NCBI GenBank assembly: GCA_041854955.1
Contig: JBHADF010000028.1
Location: forward strand, 1 to 54,030
Reading direction: 5' to 3'
DNA from: CAMENZ01 sp041854955
GTDB lineage: Bacteria; Bacillota; Clostridia; Peptostreptococcales; Anaerovoracaceae
DNA length: 54,030 nucleotides
Under the pieces are notes generated by a model, which saw nothing but the letters and a program-made list of their open reading frames with translations, had not been told where the DNA came from and made no database searches. Position 1 is the first letter of the stretch. The number at the start of each line of letters is the position of its first letter. Positions 27,422-35,218 of this stretch are shown here, in pieces. The position numbers and the translations under genes are program-made.

Positions 27422-27453
27422 AAAGGGCTATTTTAAAAGATAGCTCTTTTTTG
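27422..27453 (+). terminator. Intrinsic terminator of the rhodanese/CoADR operon
   Basis: AAAGGGCTA and TAGCTCTTT pair around an A/T-rich loop, followed by a T-run (27446-27452). Confidence 0.8.
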
Positions 27454-27479
27454 TGCCACCGTCGCAAAAGAAAAAATAG

Positions 27480-27508
27480 TTGAATAAACTTAATATCTAC
27501 ATTATAAT
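27480..27508 (+). promoter_or_regulatory. Promoter of the SUFU-domain gene
   Basis: TTGAAT (27480-27485) and a perfect TATAAT (27503-27508) are 17 bases apart, about 50 bases before the start codon. Confidence 0.75.
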
Positions 27509-27558
27509 TCACTTATAGTAACAAAGGGTCCCGCGGGGTATCGAAAGGAGTAAGTGGA

Positions 27559-28236
27559 ATGATATTTGATAAATTTAAAAAGAAAAAGAATGAAGATAAA
27601 AAAGAGAAGATTAGGCCGGAAGTTTATGAGCAGGATGAGATAGACGCTCTTGAAGAATATATATGTGAGAACTATGGTGATTTTCCCAATGTATTTCACG
27701 AGATTATTTCACCGGACATCCATGTGGATGTGGCTATGATACCGCCGGAAGGTGAAAGAGACTACTATACCCTGGTAACCATGGGCATGGGTGCTCATAA
27801 GATGAATGTTCCGGAGGAGCTTGCTGAGTATGAGCTGGAGAGAGCAGAGCTGGTTATACATCTTCCTAAGGATTGGAAGGTGGGAGATGATGACGAAATA
27901 TGGTATTGGCCTATAAGATGGCTGAAAATATTGGCCAGACTCCCCATCGAGCAGGATACCTGGCTGGGCTTCGGCCATACGGTACCGTCAGGGGAGCCTG
28001 TTGCAAAGGATGTTCTATTTGACTGCATCATGCTCATAAGCGACGATTCTACAGTAAAGCTCAGCGAAGAAAAAACTATCAACTTCTATACACTGGTACC
28101 TCTATATGAAGAGGAAGTGCAGTACAAGTTGAAAAAGGGTGCGGAAGCCTTGCTGGCTCTCTTTGAAGAGGGTGAAATCCCTTATCCGCCTGTAGTGGAC
28201 AAGCAGAGAAAAAATCTTTGCACAAAGCTTTCATAG
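27559..28236 (+). CDS. Suppressor-of-fused (SUFU) domain protein
   Basis: A 225-residue soluble protein. After a short lysine-rich leader (MIFDKFKKKKNEDKKEK) comes a SUFU-type domain: the FHEIISPDIHVDVAMIPPEGERDYYTLVTMGMG strand pattern, LVIHLPKDW, WPIRWLKILARLP, GFGHTVP and a C-terminal part with INFYTLVPLYEEEVQYKLKKGAEALL. In bacteria SUFU-like domains were described as candidate immunity proteins of polymorphic toxin systems; no toxin gene is next to it here, so that role is inference. It is a monocistronic gene between its own promoter and a terminator, and a DUF4261 protein with a similar leader is encoded 8 kb downstream. Confidence 0.85.
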   Translation: MIFDKFKKKKNEDKKEKIRPEVYEQDEIDALEEYICENYGDFPNVFHEIISPDIHVDVAMIPPEGERDYYTLVTMGMGAHKMNVPEELAEYELERAELVIHLPKDWKVGDDDEIWYWPIRWLKILARLPIEQDTWLGFGHTVPSGEPVAKDVLFDCIMLISDDSTVKLSEEKTINFYTLVPLYEEEVQYKLKKGAEALLALFEEGEIPYPPVVDKQRKNLCTKLS

Positions 28237-28240
28237 GTAA

Positions 28241-28282
28241 AAAAAGGGCATCTCAGAGAATTGACTCGGAGATGCTCTTATG
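28241..28282. terminator. Terminator between convergent SUFU and TRIC genes
   Basis: GGCATCTCAGAG pairs with CTCGGAGATGCT around AATTGA, with A-rich sequence to the left and TTATGTTTT to the right. It can serve both strands. Confidence 0.75.
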
Positions 28283-28284
28283 TT

Positions 28285-28923
28285 TTATGGTATATCATGG
28301 GGCTTGGGAAGGCTCCAGCGGTATTTGGCAGCCAGAAGGCGGAGCACTACCACCACAGCTGTTCCCACGGACATGGCCACCAGTTCGCCGAAAAGCTCCC
28401 AGAGGATTACGGTTACTATGGCACCGATTATGGAGGCTGAGGCATAGAAGTGTTTTACCAGTATGTATGGTGGGTCTCCCGCCATGACATCTCTCATTAT
28501 ACCTCCTCCGACGCCTGTAATAACCCCTACAAAAACGTTTAGGAAAATCGTGGCATCGCAGTCGGAATAGTGAGCAACCTTTATGCCAATTACAGTGAAT
28601 ACCCCCAAGCCGATGGAATCCATCCAGAGCATTAAGGGTTCATAGATTTTCCGGGTAGCAGTAAAGAGCTTCTGGACCTTAGGAATGCATATTACAATGG
28701 CTGTAATGATGGCGATGGTAGCATATAGGGGATTTCTGAAGGTATGAGGAGGAATAACTCCCAAGATGATATCCCGTATAACACCGCCGCCGACGGCAGT
28801 TACCAAGCCAAGCACAGCTACACCCAGGATATCCATTTTTTTGTGTATCCCCAGCATGGCGCCGGAAACGGAAAAGGCTATGGTGCCTATGATTTCAAAA
28901 GTGAGATATAGATTTTCTGACAT
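28285..28923 (-). CDS. TRIC-type cation channel family protein (UPF0126, YadS-like)
   Basis: A 212-residue membrane protein with six to seven helices in two homologous halves. Each half carries the family glycine motif: VTAVGGGVIRDIILG near residue 41 and ITGVGGGIMRDVMAG near 130. Prokaryotic relatives of trimeric intracellular cation channels form K+/Na+ selective trimers; UPF0126 proteins have also been linked to amino acid uptake, so substrate is open. The start at 28923 follows GGAGGGGAA. The gene begins 12 bases after the stop of the GNAT gene and is its operon partner. Confidence 0.9.
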   Translation of the reverse strand: MSENLYLTFEIIGTIAFSVSGAMLGIHKKMDILGVAVLGLVTAVGGGVIRDIILGVIPPHTFRNPLYATIAIITAIVICIPKVQKLFTATRKIYEPLMLWMDSIGLGVFTVIGIKVAHYSDCDATIFLNVFVGVITGVGGGIMRDVMAGDPPYILVKHFYASASIIGAIVTVILWELFGELVAMSVGTAVVVVLRLLAAKYRWSLPKPHDIP

Positions 28924-28935
28924 TTCCCCTCCGCG

Positions 28936-29475
28936 CTACCTTGCAAAATATTCTTCTCTTAAAATGGACATGAGATGGAGGTCCACATATTGGCCATCCT
29001 TCTTTCCACCGTGCCTCATGACACCCTCGGGAACAAAGCCCACTTTTCTATACAGGTTGTGAGCGATTTTGTTTTCGGTGAAATGGTCCAGAGTAACTCT
29101 TTCACATCCTAATTCTTCAAAGGCCAGCTTAAGGGCTGCCAAGAGAGCCTCTTCTCCCAAGCCTTTTCCCCTTAGGGAAGGGTCCGCAATATATATTCTG
29201 GTAATATCAAGTGAATCATAGTGGTGTGAATAATTGCTTATATAGATTCTGCCTATGGGCTGTAAATCCTTTCTTAGGCATATAGTGAGCTGGATTTTAT
29301 CCTCATCCTCTTGTCGTGTAACGAATTCTCTTACTATCTCTTCATAGTTCCTGTCTTTAGACATGGTAAAAAACTCTGTTACAGCAGGGAGAACCTCCCA
29401 TTTTGCAAAATAGGAGCAGTCGTCAAAGGAGCTGTTTCGAAGGAGTAAATTTTCCGTGGATATCTCATATTTCAT
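28936..29475 (-). CDS. GNAT family N-acetyltransferase (RimJ/RimL-like)
   Basis: A 179-residue acetyl-CoA-dependent acetyltransferase. The N-terminus (ENLLLRNSSFDDCSYFAKWE) and the acetyl-CoA loop DPSLRGKGLGEEALLAAL (about 108-125) are typical, followed by LDHFTENKIAHNLYRKVGFVPEGVMRHG. This subgroup usually acetylates ribosomal protein N-termini or small molecules; target unknown. It is the first gene of a two-gene minus-strand operon with the TRIC protein and has a clear promoter in the shared gap with the gene at 29585. Confidence 0.88.
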   Translation of the reverse strand: MKYEISTENLLLRNSSFDDCSYFAKWEVLPAVTEFFTMSKDRNYEEIVREFVTRQEDEDKIQLTICLRKDLQPIGRIYISNYSHHYDSLDITRIYIADPSLRGKGLGEEALLAALKLAFEELGCERVTLDHFTENKIAHNLYRKVGFVPEGVMRHGGKKDGQYVDLHLMSILREEYFAR

Positions 29476-29515
29476 ATTCTTGAAAGCCTACCTTTCCTTT
29501 TGGTGAAAAATGTGG

Positions 29516-29558
29516 TATGATATGCTATCATATTACTATATGTAAATATAGATAACAA
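29516..29558 (-). promoter_or_regulatory. Promoter of the GNAT/TRIC operon with overlapping palindrome
   Basis: On the minus strand TTGTTA (29558-29553) and TAATAT (29535-29530) are 17 bases apart. A perfect inverted repeat, TATGATA (29516-29522) and TATCATA (29526-29532) with a TGC spacer, overlaps the -10 and transcription start, a standard repressor position. Confidence 0.6.
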
Positions 29559-29584
29559 GAGAAATATACAAAAGGATAAATAGG

Positions 29585-31018
29585 ATGAGCAAAAAGAAAA
29601 AAACAATTATAGCGGCTATTGCAGGTGTAGTGGCAATAAGCTTATTGGTTGTAGGAACCCTTATTTATTTAAATGTGGTGCGAAATGCGGAGCCTACTTT
29701 AGAGAAAATAGTTGAAGGGAAGATGACAGCCTATGAAACGGACCTTATGGATTCCTTGGCTTCCATGAAGTCCAACACGGATGTGTCCGATTATTTTGTA
29801 AATTGGGGAAAGAACAAGAGCATTAAGGTTACACAGGATATGTCAGGGAATGTCATATACAGCTTTAAGGCCACGAAGGGGTATAAGGAGAAGTCCCCGG
29901 TGGTTATAATTTGCGGTTTTGATTATAAGAGAATGGAGCTCTATCAAGAGCCCATAGTAACCTGTCTCACAGTGGCAAAGAATTTAAGAAATCACGGTAA
30001 ACTTGATATAGTTTTTTCACCTGAGGTATCGGGAGAAAGAATAGGCCTGGATAGTTTATCAGATTCCTACTTTTCTGATAAGACACAAGTCTTTTATTTA
30101 GGTCGGGGGAATAACGGAAAGATATCCGATGTTACCTCCGGCAGAGTATTTATGGAACTGTCCACGGATTTAACCTATTCCGAGCCGAAATACGAAGCTG
30201 CCTATGAAGTTTCCATAAACAATGTTCCTGTAAACTTCTCCTATGCAAAGACAATTGTGGTAAATCCCATCAAAACTTTGGGCACAGTTTTGGCAAACTT
30301 CAAATCCCATTCCATGCTCTTTGAATTAGCAGGCATTTCAGGGGGTTCCGGCTTTAATATCACACCGGAATCAGCAACCATGCAGGTAGTGGTAGACAGT
30401 AGCAACGAAGATAAATTTGAAAGAAAAATGAATGGCTACATAGAGAAATTCATGGAAAAATACGGAGAAGATTATCCGGAGATAACTTATACATATAAGA
30501 AAATAGACAGGCCCCGGCAGGTAATTTCCGATGAAAATATGGAAAATATAATCAGCCTTATGTATACTGCAAACAACGGAGTGTACTACAAGGATGACGA
30601 TGGTAATGTGGTAGCCTTGACGGGTATGGGGGAAATTTCCACCGATAACGGAAAATTTTCCATGAAGGTGTCGGCCTACAGCTCAGATGCAGCCTACCTG
30701 GAGGAGTTGGAGGATGCCTATGCTGTCATAGCGGGACTTTGCAGTATGGATAACAGACTTGAAAATCGAGAAGAAGTATATATGGGAAATGAAAAGTCCA
30801 TGTCCTTGACAGAGGAATTCCAAAATGCCTATTACACCTATACCGACGGCAAAACCCTGGAAAGAGAAACGGCCATCGAGTATATGCCTGCTTCTGTAAT
30901 AAAGCTGAAGCAGGAAAAGGGTGCACTCACATATTGCACTGTATCTATCAAAACCAAAAGCTACTATGCGGGAAGCTTCATAACATATTTTGAAGGCACT
31001 GATGAGCCCATAAGCTAA
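29585..31018 (+). CDS. Membrane-anchored M20 peptidase-like protein without metal ligands (probable pseudoenzyme)
   Basis: A 477-residue protein with a basic start (MSKKKK), one N-terminal transmembrane helix (about 7-30) and a large outside domain. Its order of elements resembles the M20C aminoacyl-histidine dipeptidase (PepD) plan. VVIICGFDYKR stands where GHLDMV is expected, FSPEVSGERIGLDSL where the DEE(T/S)G segment is expected, and ELAGISGGSGFNITPESATMQVVV resembles the GG..NAIP..A lid end. A late GEISTDNGKFSMKVSAYSSD strand pair matches the dimer/catalytic return. The metal-binding His, Asp and Glu are replaced, so peptidase activity is unlikely; peptide binding is possible. The assignment is by pattern and could be wrong. 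RBS is AAAGGATAAATAGG. Confidence 0.6.
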   Translation: MSKKKKTIIAAIAGVVAISLLVVGTLIYLNVVRNAEPTLEKIVEGKMTAYETDLMDSLASMKSNTDVSDYFVNWGKNKSIKVTQDMSGNVIYSFKATKGYKEKSPVVIICGFDYKRMELYQEPIVTCLTVAKNLRNHGKLDIVFSPEVSGERIGLDSLSDSYFSDKTQVFYLGRGNNGKISDVTSGRVFMELSTDLTYSEPKYEAAYEVSINNVPVNFSYAKTIVVNPIKTLGTVLANFKSHSMLFELAGISGGSGFNITPESATMQVVVDSSNEDKFERKMNGYIEKFMEKYGEDYPEITYTYKKIDRPRQVISDENMENIISLMYTANNGVYYKDDDGNVVALTGMGEISTDNGKFSMKVSAYSSDAAYLEELEDAYAVIAGLCSMDNRLENREEVYMGNEKSMSLTEEFQNAYYTYTDGKTLERETAIEYMPASVIKLKQEKGALTYCTVSIKTKSYYAGSFITYFEGTDEPIS

Positions 31019-31072
31019 AAGGGAAATCTTCAAAATAAGTGGATGTAATCCGCTATATATGAAAGTAGATAA

Positions 31073-31102
31073 GATGTCCGCTTTTGCAAGGCGGACATTT
31101 TC
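31073..31102 (+). terminator. Probable intrinsic terminator
   Basis: ATGTCCGC (31074-31081) pairs with GCGGACAT (31091-31098), followed by a short TTTTC tail. It ends the pseudo-peptidase transcript before the nrdD promoter. Confidence 0.7.
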
Positions 31103-31152
31103 ATATGGAAAAATGGGGGAGGTTTTACTGTGAGTGTTTTGAAAATTTCATC

Positions 31153-31218
31153 TTGACCCGTGGATTATTTAGTAGTAAAATTGTGGATAGCCTACGACAT
31201 ATACCCATATATAGTGGT
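31153..31218 (+). promoter_or_regulatory. nrdD promoter with candidate NrdR box
   Basis: TTGACC (31153-31158) and TAAAAT (31176-31181) are 17 bases apart. ACCCATATATAGTGGT at 31203-31218 resembles the NrdR box (consensus ACACTATATATAGTGT). A weaker half-match, right arm TTGTGG, lies 31 bases upstream and overlaps the -10, a spacing known for paired NrdR boxes. The expected role is repression of ribonucleotide reductase genes when dATP is high. Confidence 0.55.
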
Positions 31219-31268
31219 GCTGGCATTTTCTGTAAAAGGAAAAATAATTCTGTATAGGAGAATTTAAG

Positions 31269-33626
31269 ATGGAAAGTATTAAGAAAATCATTAAAAGAGA
31301 CGGAAGAACCGTGGATTTCAATGTTGAAAAAATTGCAAATGCAATCTTTAAGGCAGCCCAGGTTTTAGGTGGTAAAGACAAGGATATGGCCATGTACTTA
31401 GCCAGACAGACAGAGCTTTATCTGCTGGATATCTGCCATAATCAAGTGCCTACTGTAGAACAGATACAGGATGCTGTGGAAAAGATTCTCATTGAAAACG
31501 GCCATGCCCGTACAGCAAAGGAATACATCCTATATAGAGCAGAGCGTACAAGAGTCCGCGACATGAATACCAAGCTGATGAAAATCTATGAGGACTTAAC
31601 CTTTAAGGACGCTAAGGACAACGATGTTAAGCGCGAAAACGCCAATATCGACGGAAATACAGCTATGGGCACCATGCTCAAATACGGTTCCGAAGGTGCA
31701 AAGGAATTCTACAAAATGTATGTAATAGACCCGAAGCATGTAAAAGCACATGAAGAAGGGGATATTCACATCCATGATATGGACTTCTATACCTTGACCA
31801 TGACTTGCTGCCAGATAGATCTGGTGAAGCTGTTAGCCGACGGATTTTCCACGGGACACGGACATTTAAGAGAGCCTAACGACATAGAAAGCTATGCTGC
31901 TTTGGCCTGTATCGCTATCCAGTCCAACCAAAACGATCAGCACGGCGGTCAGTCTGTGCCTAACTTTGACTACGGCATGGCTCCCGGTGTGAGAAAAACC
32001 TATAAGAAGCTTTACCTGACCAACGTAGGCAAGATGCTGGATATTCTCATAGATACGGAAGACGGAGAAGCTCAGGCAAGAGCGCTTGGAAAGAAAATCG
32101 AGGAGGAGAAGGGCGTATATCCTTCCATGAATTGGGACAGCAACTATAAGGATGTAGAAAGAGAAGAGCTGAAGAAGCTTTTCGCCGAGCTGACCGATGA
32201 AACCATCAAGAACATACAGGACAAGGCTACTAAATTTGCCGATAAGGAGATAAGAAGAAAGACCTATCAGGCCATGGAAGCCTTTGTACATAACTTAAAC
32301 ACCATGCACTCCAGAGCGGGAGCACAGGTTCCTTTCTCATCCATAAACTACGGAACCGACACATCTCCCGAAGGAAGGCTTGTCATGGAAATGATTCTCA
32401 AAGCTACCGAAGCCGGCTTAGGAAACGGAGAAACTCCTATTTTCCCCATCCAGATATTCAAGGTTAAGGAAGGTGTTTCCTACAACCCTGAGGACCCTAA
32501 CTACGATCTTTTCAAGCTCGCTTGTAAGGTATCAGCAAAGAGACTTTTCCCCAACTTCAGCTTCTTGGATGCTCCTTTCAATGCCAAGTATTATGTGGAA
32601 GGTGACCAGAGAACGGAATGTGCATACATGGGCTGCAGAACTCGTGTAGTGGGAAATGCCTACGACCCAACGAGAGAAATCGTAACGGGAAGAGGAAACC
32701 TTTCCTTTACATCCATAAACCTGCCCAGACTGGCTATCAAAGCTAAGGGCGACATAGATTTATTCTTTGAAATGCTGGAAAATATGATAGAACTTTCCTG
32801 CAATCAGCTTTATGACAGATTTAAGATTCAGTCTCAAAAGAAGGTTAAAAACTTCCCCTTCCTTATGGGACAGGGAATCTGGATTGATTCCGAGAAGCTG
32901 GGTCCTGAGGATTCCATAGAGGAAGTAATCAAGCACGGAACTCTGACCATAGGCTTTATAGGCCTGGCAGAGTGTTTGAAGGCTCTCATAGGCTCTCATC
33001 ACGGAGAAACTAAGGAAGCACAGAACTTAGGTCTGGAAATCATCGGGTATATGAGAAAGCGTATGGATGAAAAGGCCGAGGAATGGGGCCTCAACTGGTC
33101 TCTCATAGCCACTCCCGCCGAAGGACTTTCCGGAAGATTTGTAAAGATTGACAGAGCAAAATACGGAGAAATTCCGGGAGTAACGGACAGGGATTACTAT
33201 ACGAACTCCTTCCACATTCCCGTGTACCACGATATAAATGCTTACGACAAGATTAAACTGGAAGCGCCTTATCACGAGCTTACCAACGGAGGACACATAT
33301 CCTATATCGAGCTGGACGGCGACCCGTTAAAGAATCTGGATGCCTTTGAAAACATCATCAGATGTATGAAGGAAAGCGGCATAGGTTACGGTTCCATCAA
33401 CCACCCTGTAGACAGAGACCCTTGCTGCGGATACACAGGAATAATCGATAACGAATGTCCTAATTGTCACAGAAGGGAAGAGGACAGCGATACGGGCTTT
33501 GAAAGAATAAGGAGAATTACCGGATATTTGGTAGGCACCATGGACCAATGGAATAACGGGAAGACAGCTGAGGAAGCTGACAGAGTTAAGCACACCACCA
33601 AGGATGAAACCCTGGAAAAGCTGTAA
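31269..33626 (+). CDS. nrdD: Anaerobic (class III) ribonucleoside-triphosphate reductase
   Basis: NrdD reduces ribonucleoside triphosphates to deoxynucleotides under anaerobic conditions using a glycyl radical. An ATP-cone allosteric domain covers about residues 1-95 (IKRDGRTVDFNVEKIANAI). The ten-stranded barrel follows, with THxHDMDFYT-like IHIHDMDFYTLTMTCCQIDL, GAQVPFSSINYGTDTSPEGR and GRGNLSFTSINLPRLA. The C-terminal zinc site is CCGYTG...CPNC, and the glycyl radical segment is RITGYLVGTMDQWNNGK with Gly near 752. The 785-residue length is normal. ATG 31269 follows GGAGAA. Its activase nrdG starts 25 bases downstream. Confidence 0.97.
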   Translation: MESIKKIIKRDGRTVDFNVEKIANAIFKAAQVLGGKDKDMAMYLARQTELYLLDICHNQVPTVEQIQDAVEKILIENGHARTAKEYILYRAERTRVRDMNTKLMKIYEDLTFKDAKDNDVKRENANIDGNTAMGTMLKYGSEGAKEFYKMYVIDPKHVKAHEEGDIHIHDMDFYTLTMTCCQIDLVKLLADGFSTGHGHLREPNDIESYAALACIAIQSNQNDQHGGQSVPNFDYGMAPGVRKTYKKLYLTNVGKMLDILIDTEDGEAQARALGKKIEEEKGVYPSMNWDSNYKDVEREELKKLFAELTDETIKNIQDKATKFADKEIRRKTYQAMEAFVHNLNTMHSRAGAQVPFSSINYGTDTSPEGRLVMEMILKATEAGLGNGETPIFPIQIFKVKEGVSYNPEDPNYDLFKLACKVSAKRLFPNFSFLDAPFNAKYYVEGDQRTECAYMGCRTRVVGNAYDPTREIVTGRGNLSFTSINLPRLAIKAKGDIDLFFEMLENMIELSCNQLYDRFKIQSQKKVKNFPFLMGQGIWIDSEKLGPEDSIEEVIKHGTLTIGFIGLAECLKALIGSHHGETKEAQNLGLEIIGYMRKRMDEKAEEWGLNWSLIATPAEGLSGRFVKIDRAKYGEIPGVTDRDYYTNSFHIPVYHDINAYDKIKLEAPYHELTNGGHISYIELDGDPLKNLDAFENIIRCMKESGIGYGSINHPVDRDPCCGYTGIIDNECPNCHRREEDSDTGFERIRRITGYLVGTMDQWNNGKTAEEADRVKHTTKDETLEKL

Positions 33627-33651
33627 AAAGTAAAAAAAGGAGAGGGTAGAG

Positions 33652-34173
33652 ATGACTGAAAAAGCAGATACCATAAGATTGGCGGGCGTAGTTCGAGAAT
33701 CCATAGTGGACGGACCCGGAATCAGGTTTGCTGTATTTTGTCAGGGATGCCCCCACGGATGCGAGGGCTGCCATAATCCGGCTACCCATGATTTTGCAGG
33801 CGGATACGACTGCCCCATAGACAGAATTTTGGAGGCTGTGGATAAAAACCCTCTTTTAAACGGTGTTACCTTTTCCGGAGGAGAACCCCTATGCCAGCCG
33901 GAGGCTTTCTATAAGCTGGCTGTGGAGCTGAAAAAGCGGAAGCTGCATATTTTGATATATACGGGCTTCACCTACGAGCAGCTTGAGGAAATGGGGAAAA
34001 AGAATCCATACATTCCGAAGCTCCTGGAATTGACAGATCTTTTGATTGACGGTAAGTTCAATATGGATGAGAGGGATTTAACTTTGCAGTTCAGGGGGAG
34101 CCGAAATCAAAGGATAATAGACATGAACCTGACACGGGAGCAAGGAAAACTAACCCTGTCAGATAAATATTGA
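33652..34173 (+). CDS. nrdG: Anaerobic ribonucleoside-triphosphate reductase activating protein
   Basis: NrdG is the radical SAM activase that installs the glycyl radical in NrdD. In 173 residues it shows RESIVDGPGIRFAVFCQGCPHGCEGCHNP, with the cluster motif CPHGCEGC (CX3CX2C), and then TFSGGEPLCQPEA. LHILIYTGFTYEQL and LLIDGKFN are also family segments. It follows nrdD behind AGGAGAGG and is cotranscribed with it. Confidence 0.96.
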   Translation: MTEKADTIRLAGVVRESIVDGPGIRFAVFCQGCPHGCEGCHNPATHDFAGGYDCPIDRILEAVDKNPLLNGVTFSGGEPLCQPEAFYKLAVELKKRKLHILIYTGFTYEQLEEMGKKNPYIPKLLELTDLLIDGKFNMDERDLTLQFRGSRNQRIIDMNLTREQGKLTLSDKY

Positions 34174-34201
34174 AAAATTAGGGTAAAATAGTAAAAAACA
34201 C

Positions 34202-34231
34202 TTGCAAAACTTATGAGAGGTGTGCTATACT
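34202..34231 (+). promoter_or_regulatory. Promoter of rpmB
   Basis: TTGCAA (34202-34207) and TATACT (34226-34231) are separated by 18 bases. Initiation would fall near 34238, at the base of the hairpin listed next. Confidence 0.65.
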
Positions 34232-34237
34232 AACCTT

Positions 34238-34253
34238 TGTTCGAGTGCGAACA
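34238..34253 (+). promoter_or_regulatory. 5' leader hairpin of rpmB
   Basis: TGTTCG and CGAACA form a perfect six-pair stem around AGTG at what should be the extreme 5' end of the rpmB mRNA. It could stabilise the transcript or be a protein-binding site. Confidence 0.45.
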
Positions 34254-34307
34254 GCCTATTTTTAGAGAAAATGCTACGGCTTAAATATAACAAAGGAGGT
34301 GCGGTAG

Positions 34308-34502
34308 ATGTCAAGAAAATGCGAAATTTGCGGTAAAGGACAGACTTCAGGAAACAAAGTTTCTCACTCAATGAGACATACGAGAAGAAAATGGAATGCT
34401 AACATTCAGACTGTAAGAGTTGTCGAAGATAACGGCGCAGTTAGAAAAGCTAATGTATGCACGAGATGCATGAGATCCGGTAAAGTAAACCGTGCCATTT
34501 AA
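34308..34502 (+). CDS. rpmB: 50S ribosomal protein L28
   Basis: A 64-residue L28 of the zinc-binding (C+) form: CEIC (Cys5, Cys8) and CTRC (Cys51, Cys54) form the zinc ribbon. SGNKVSHSMRHTRRKWNANIQ is the rRNA-contacting core. The AAAGGAGGTGCGGTAG ribosome binding site is very strong. It has its own promoter and terminator. Confidence 0.97.
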   Translation: MSRKCEICGKGQTSGNKVSHSMRHTRRKWNANIQTVRVVEDNGAVRKANVCTRCMRSGKVNRAI

Positions 34503-34519
34503 TTAAAAGAAATTTTAGA

Positions 34520-34548
34520 GGAACTGACTTAGGTCGGTTCTTTTTTTT
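34520..34548 (+). terminator. Intrinsic terminator of rpmB
   Basis: GAACTGAC (34521-34528) pairs with GTCGGTTC (34533-34540) around TTAG and is followed by eight T residues. Confidence 0.95.
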
Positions 34549-34568
34549 ATAACTGAAGGGTATGGGTA

Positions 34569-35075
34569 GTGACTTATAGGCCACTATTGATTTGTATATA
34601 TCTATGGGGATATAATGATTGTTATAACAGCTTAGCTGAAATAGTATTTGATGTGGGTAATAACAAGGGAAATACTATAGAGATTACCTTGGATAACCCG
34701 GCACTGAATAAAATTGAAAAAGATGCCGAAAATTTTTTAATTCATATTATTCTGTATTTTAAAGAAGATATGACAGAAACAGATATATTGGCTATAACCA
34801 AATTAGTAGATGATATATTCAGTGTTTCATACGGCTATGGTTTTAAACCCCTAAAAAATCAGGATATAATGACGGAAACCCTCATTAAAAAGAATATCTT
34901 TAGTGAATCGGTAAAGGTTGATGGAAGTGTCACTGTTAATACGGAAATTGTAAAAGGTAAAATAAATAAGTTTTATGAATATAATTTCCTCAACTATGAA
35001 CAGGTGGAAGAAAATGAAACAAGTGGATGTAAGGCTTTAAGCGATAATCTGTTTTATTACAAGACAGTTAAATGA
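34569..35075 (+). CDS. Unknown protein, possibly truncated at its N-terminus
   Basis: I do not recognise this open frame of up to 168 residues. The middle looks like a real folded protein (LDNPALNKIEKDAENFLIHIILYFKED, then ILAITKLVDDIFSVSYGYGF), with alternating charge and a Lys/Glu-rich C-terminus. The start is doubtful. GTG 34569 has no good ribosome binding site, and a promoter-like pair TTGATT (34587) and TATAAT (34611), 18 apart, lies inside the first 16 codons. The gene may be a remnant that lost its 5' end when it came to lie behind the rpmB terminator. The next 100 bases up to 35180 hold only a 24-codon scrap frame (35113-35187). Confidence 0.35.
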   Translation: MTYRPLLICIYLWGYNDCYNSLAEIVFDVGNNKGNTIEITLDNPALNKIEKDAENFLIHIILYFKEDMTETDILAITKLVDDIFSVSYGYGFKPLKNQDIMTETLIKKNIFSESVKVDGSVTVNTEIVKGKINKFYEYNFLNYEQVEENETSGCKALSDNLFYYKTVK

Positions 35076-35189
35076 TGTTGGGATTAAGATTGGGAAAGCT
35101 ATTCTAAATAAGATGAAACGTAATACGAAAATTGCAATCATGTTATATGGTATTATTCCACTAAATGCCGCAGTATTGTTCCGATAATC

Positions 35190-35218
35190 TTGATATCATT
35201 CCGATAAAATGATATAAT
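35190..35218 (+). promoter_or_regulatory. Promoter-like element with inverted repeat upstream of the fic relic
   Basis: TTGATA (35190-35195) and TATAAT (35213-35218) are 17 bases apart. A perfect inverted repeat ATATCATT / AATGATAT (35193-35200, 35208-35215) spans the spacer, and a direct repeat TTCCGATAA occurs at 35179 and 35199. This would suit a repressed promoter, but it now precedes a broken gene. Confidence 0.4.

Noticed and set aside
28218..28487. Plus-strand frame of 89 codons over the SUFU/TRIC junction
   Set aside because: It runs through the shared terminator and antisense to the TRIC gene; composition (many Arg/Pro/Trp) is typical of a shadow frame.
34238..34253. LexA/SOS box in front of rpmB
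   Set aside because: The Gram-positive LexA site is CGAAC-N4-GTTCG; here the arms are in the opposite order (GTTCG-N4-CGAAC), so it is a hairpin, not a LexA operator.
34569..34620. Confident start of the unknown gene at GTG 34569
   Set aside because: There is no convincing ribosome site, and promoter-like hexamers fall within the first codons; the 5' end may be missing.
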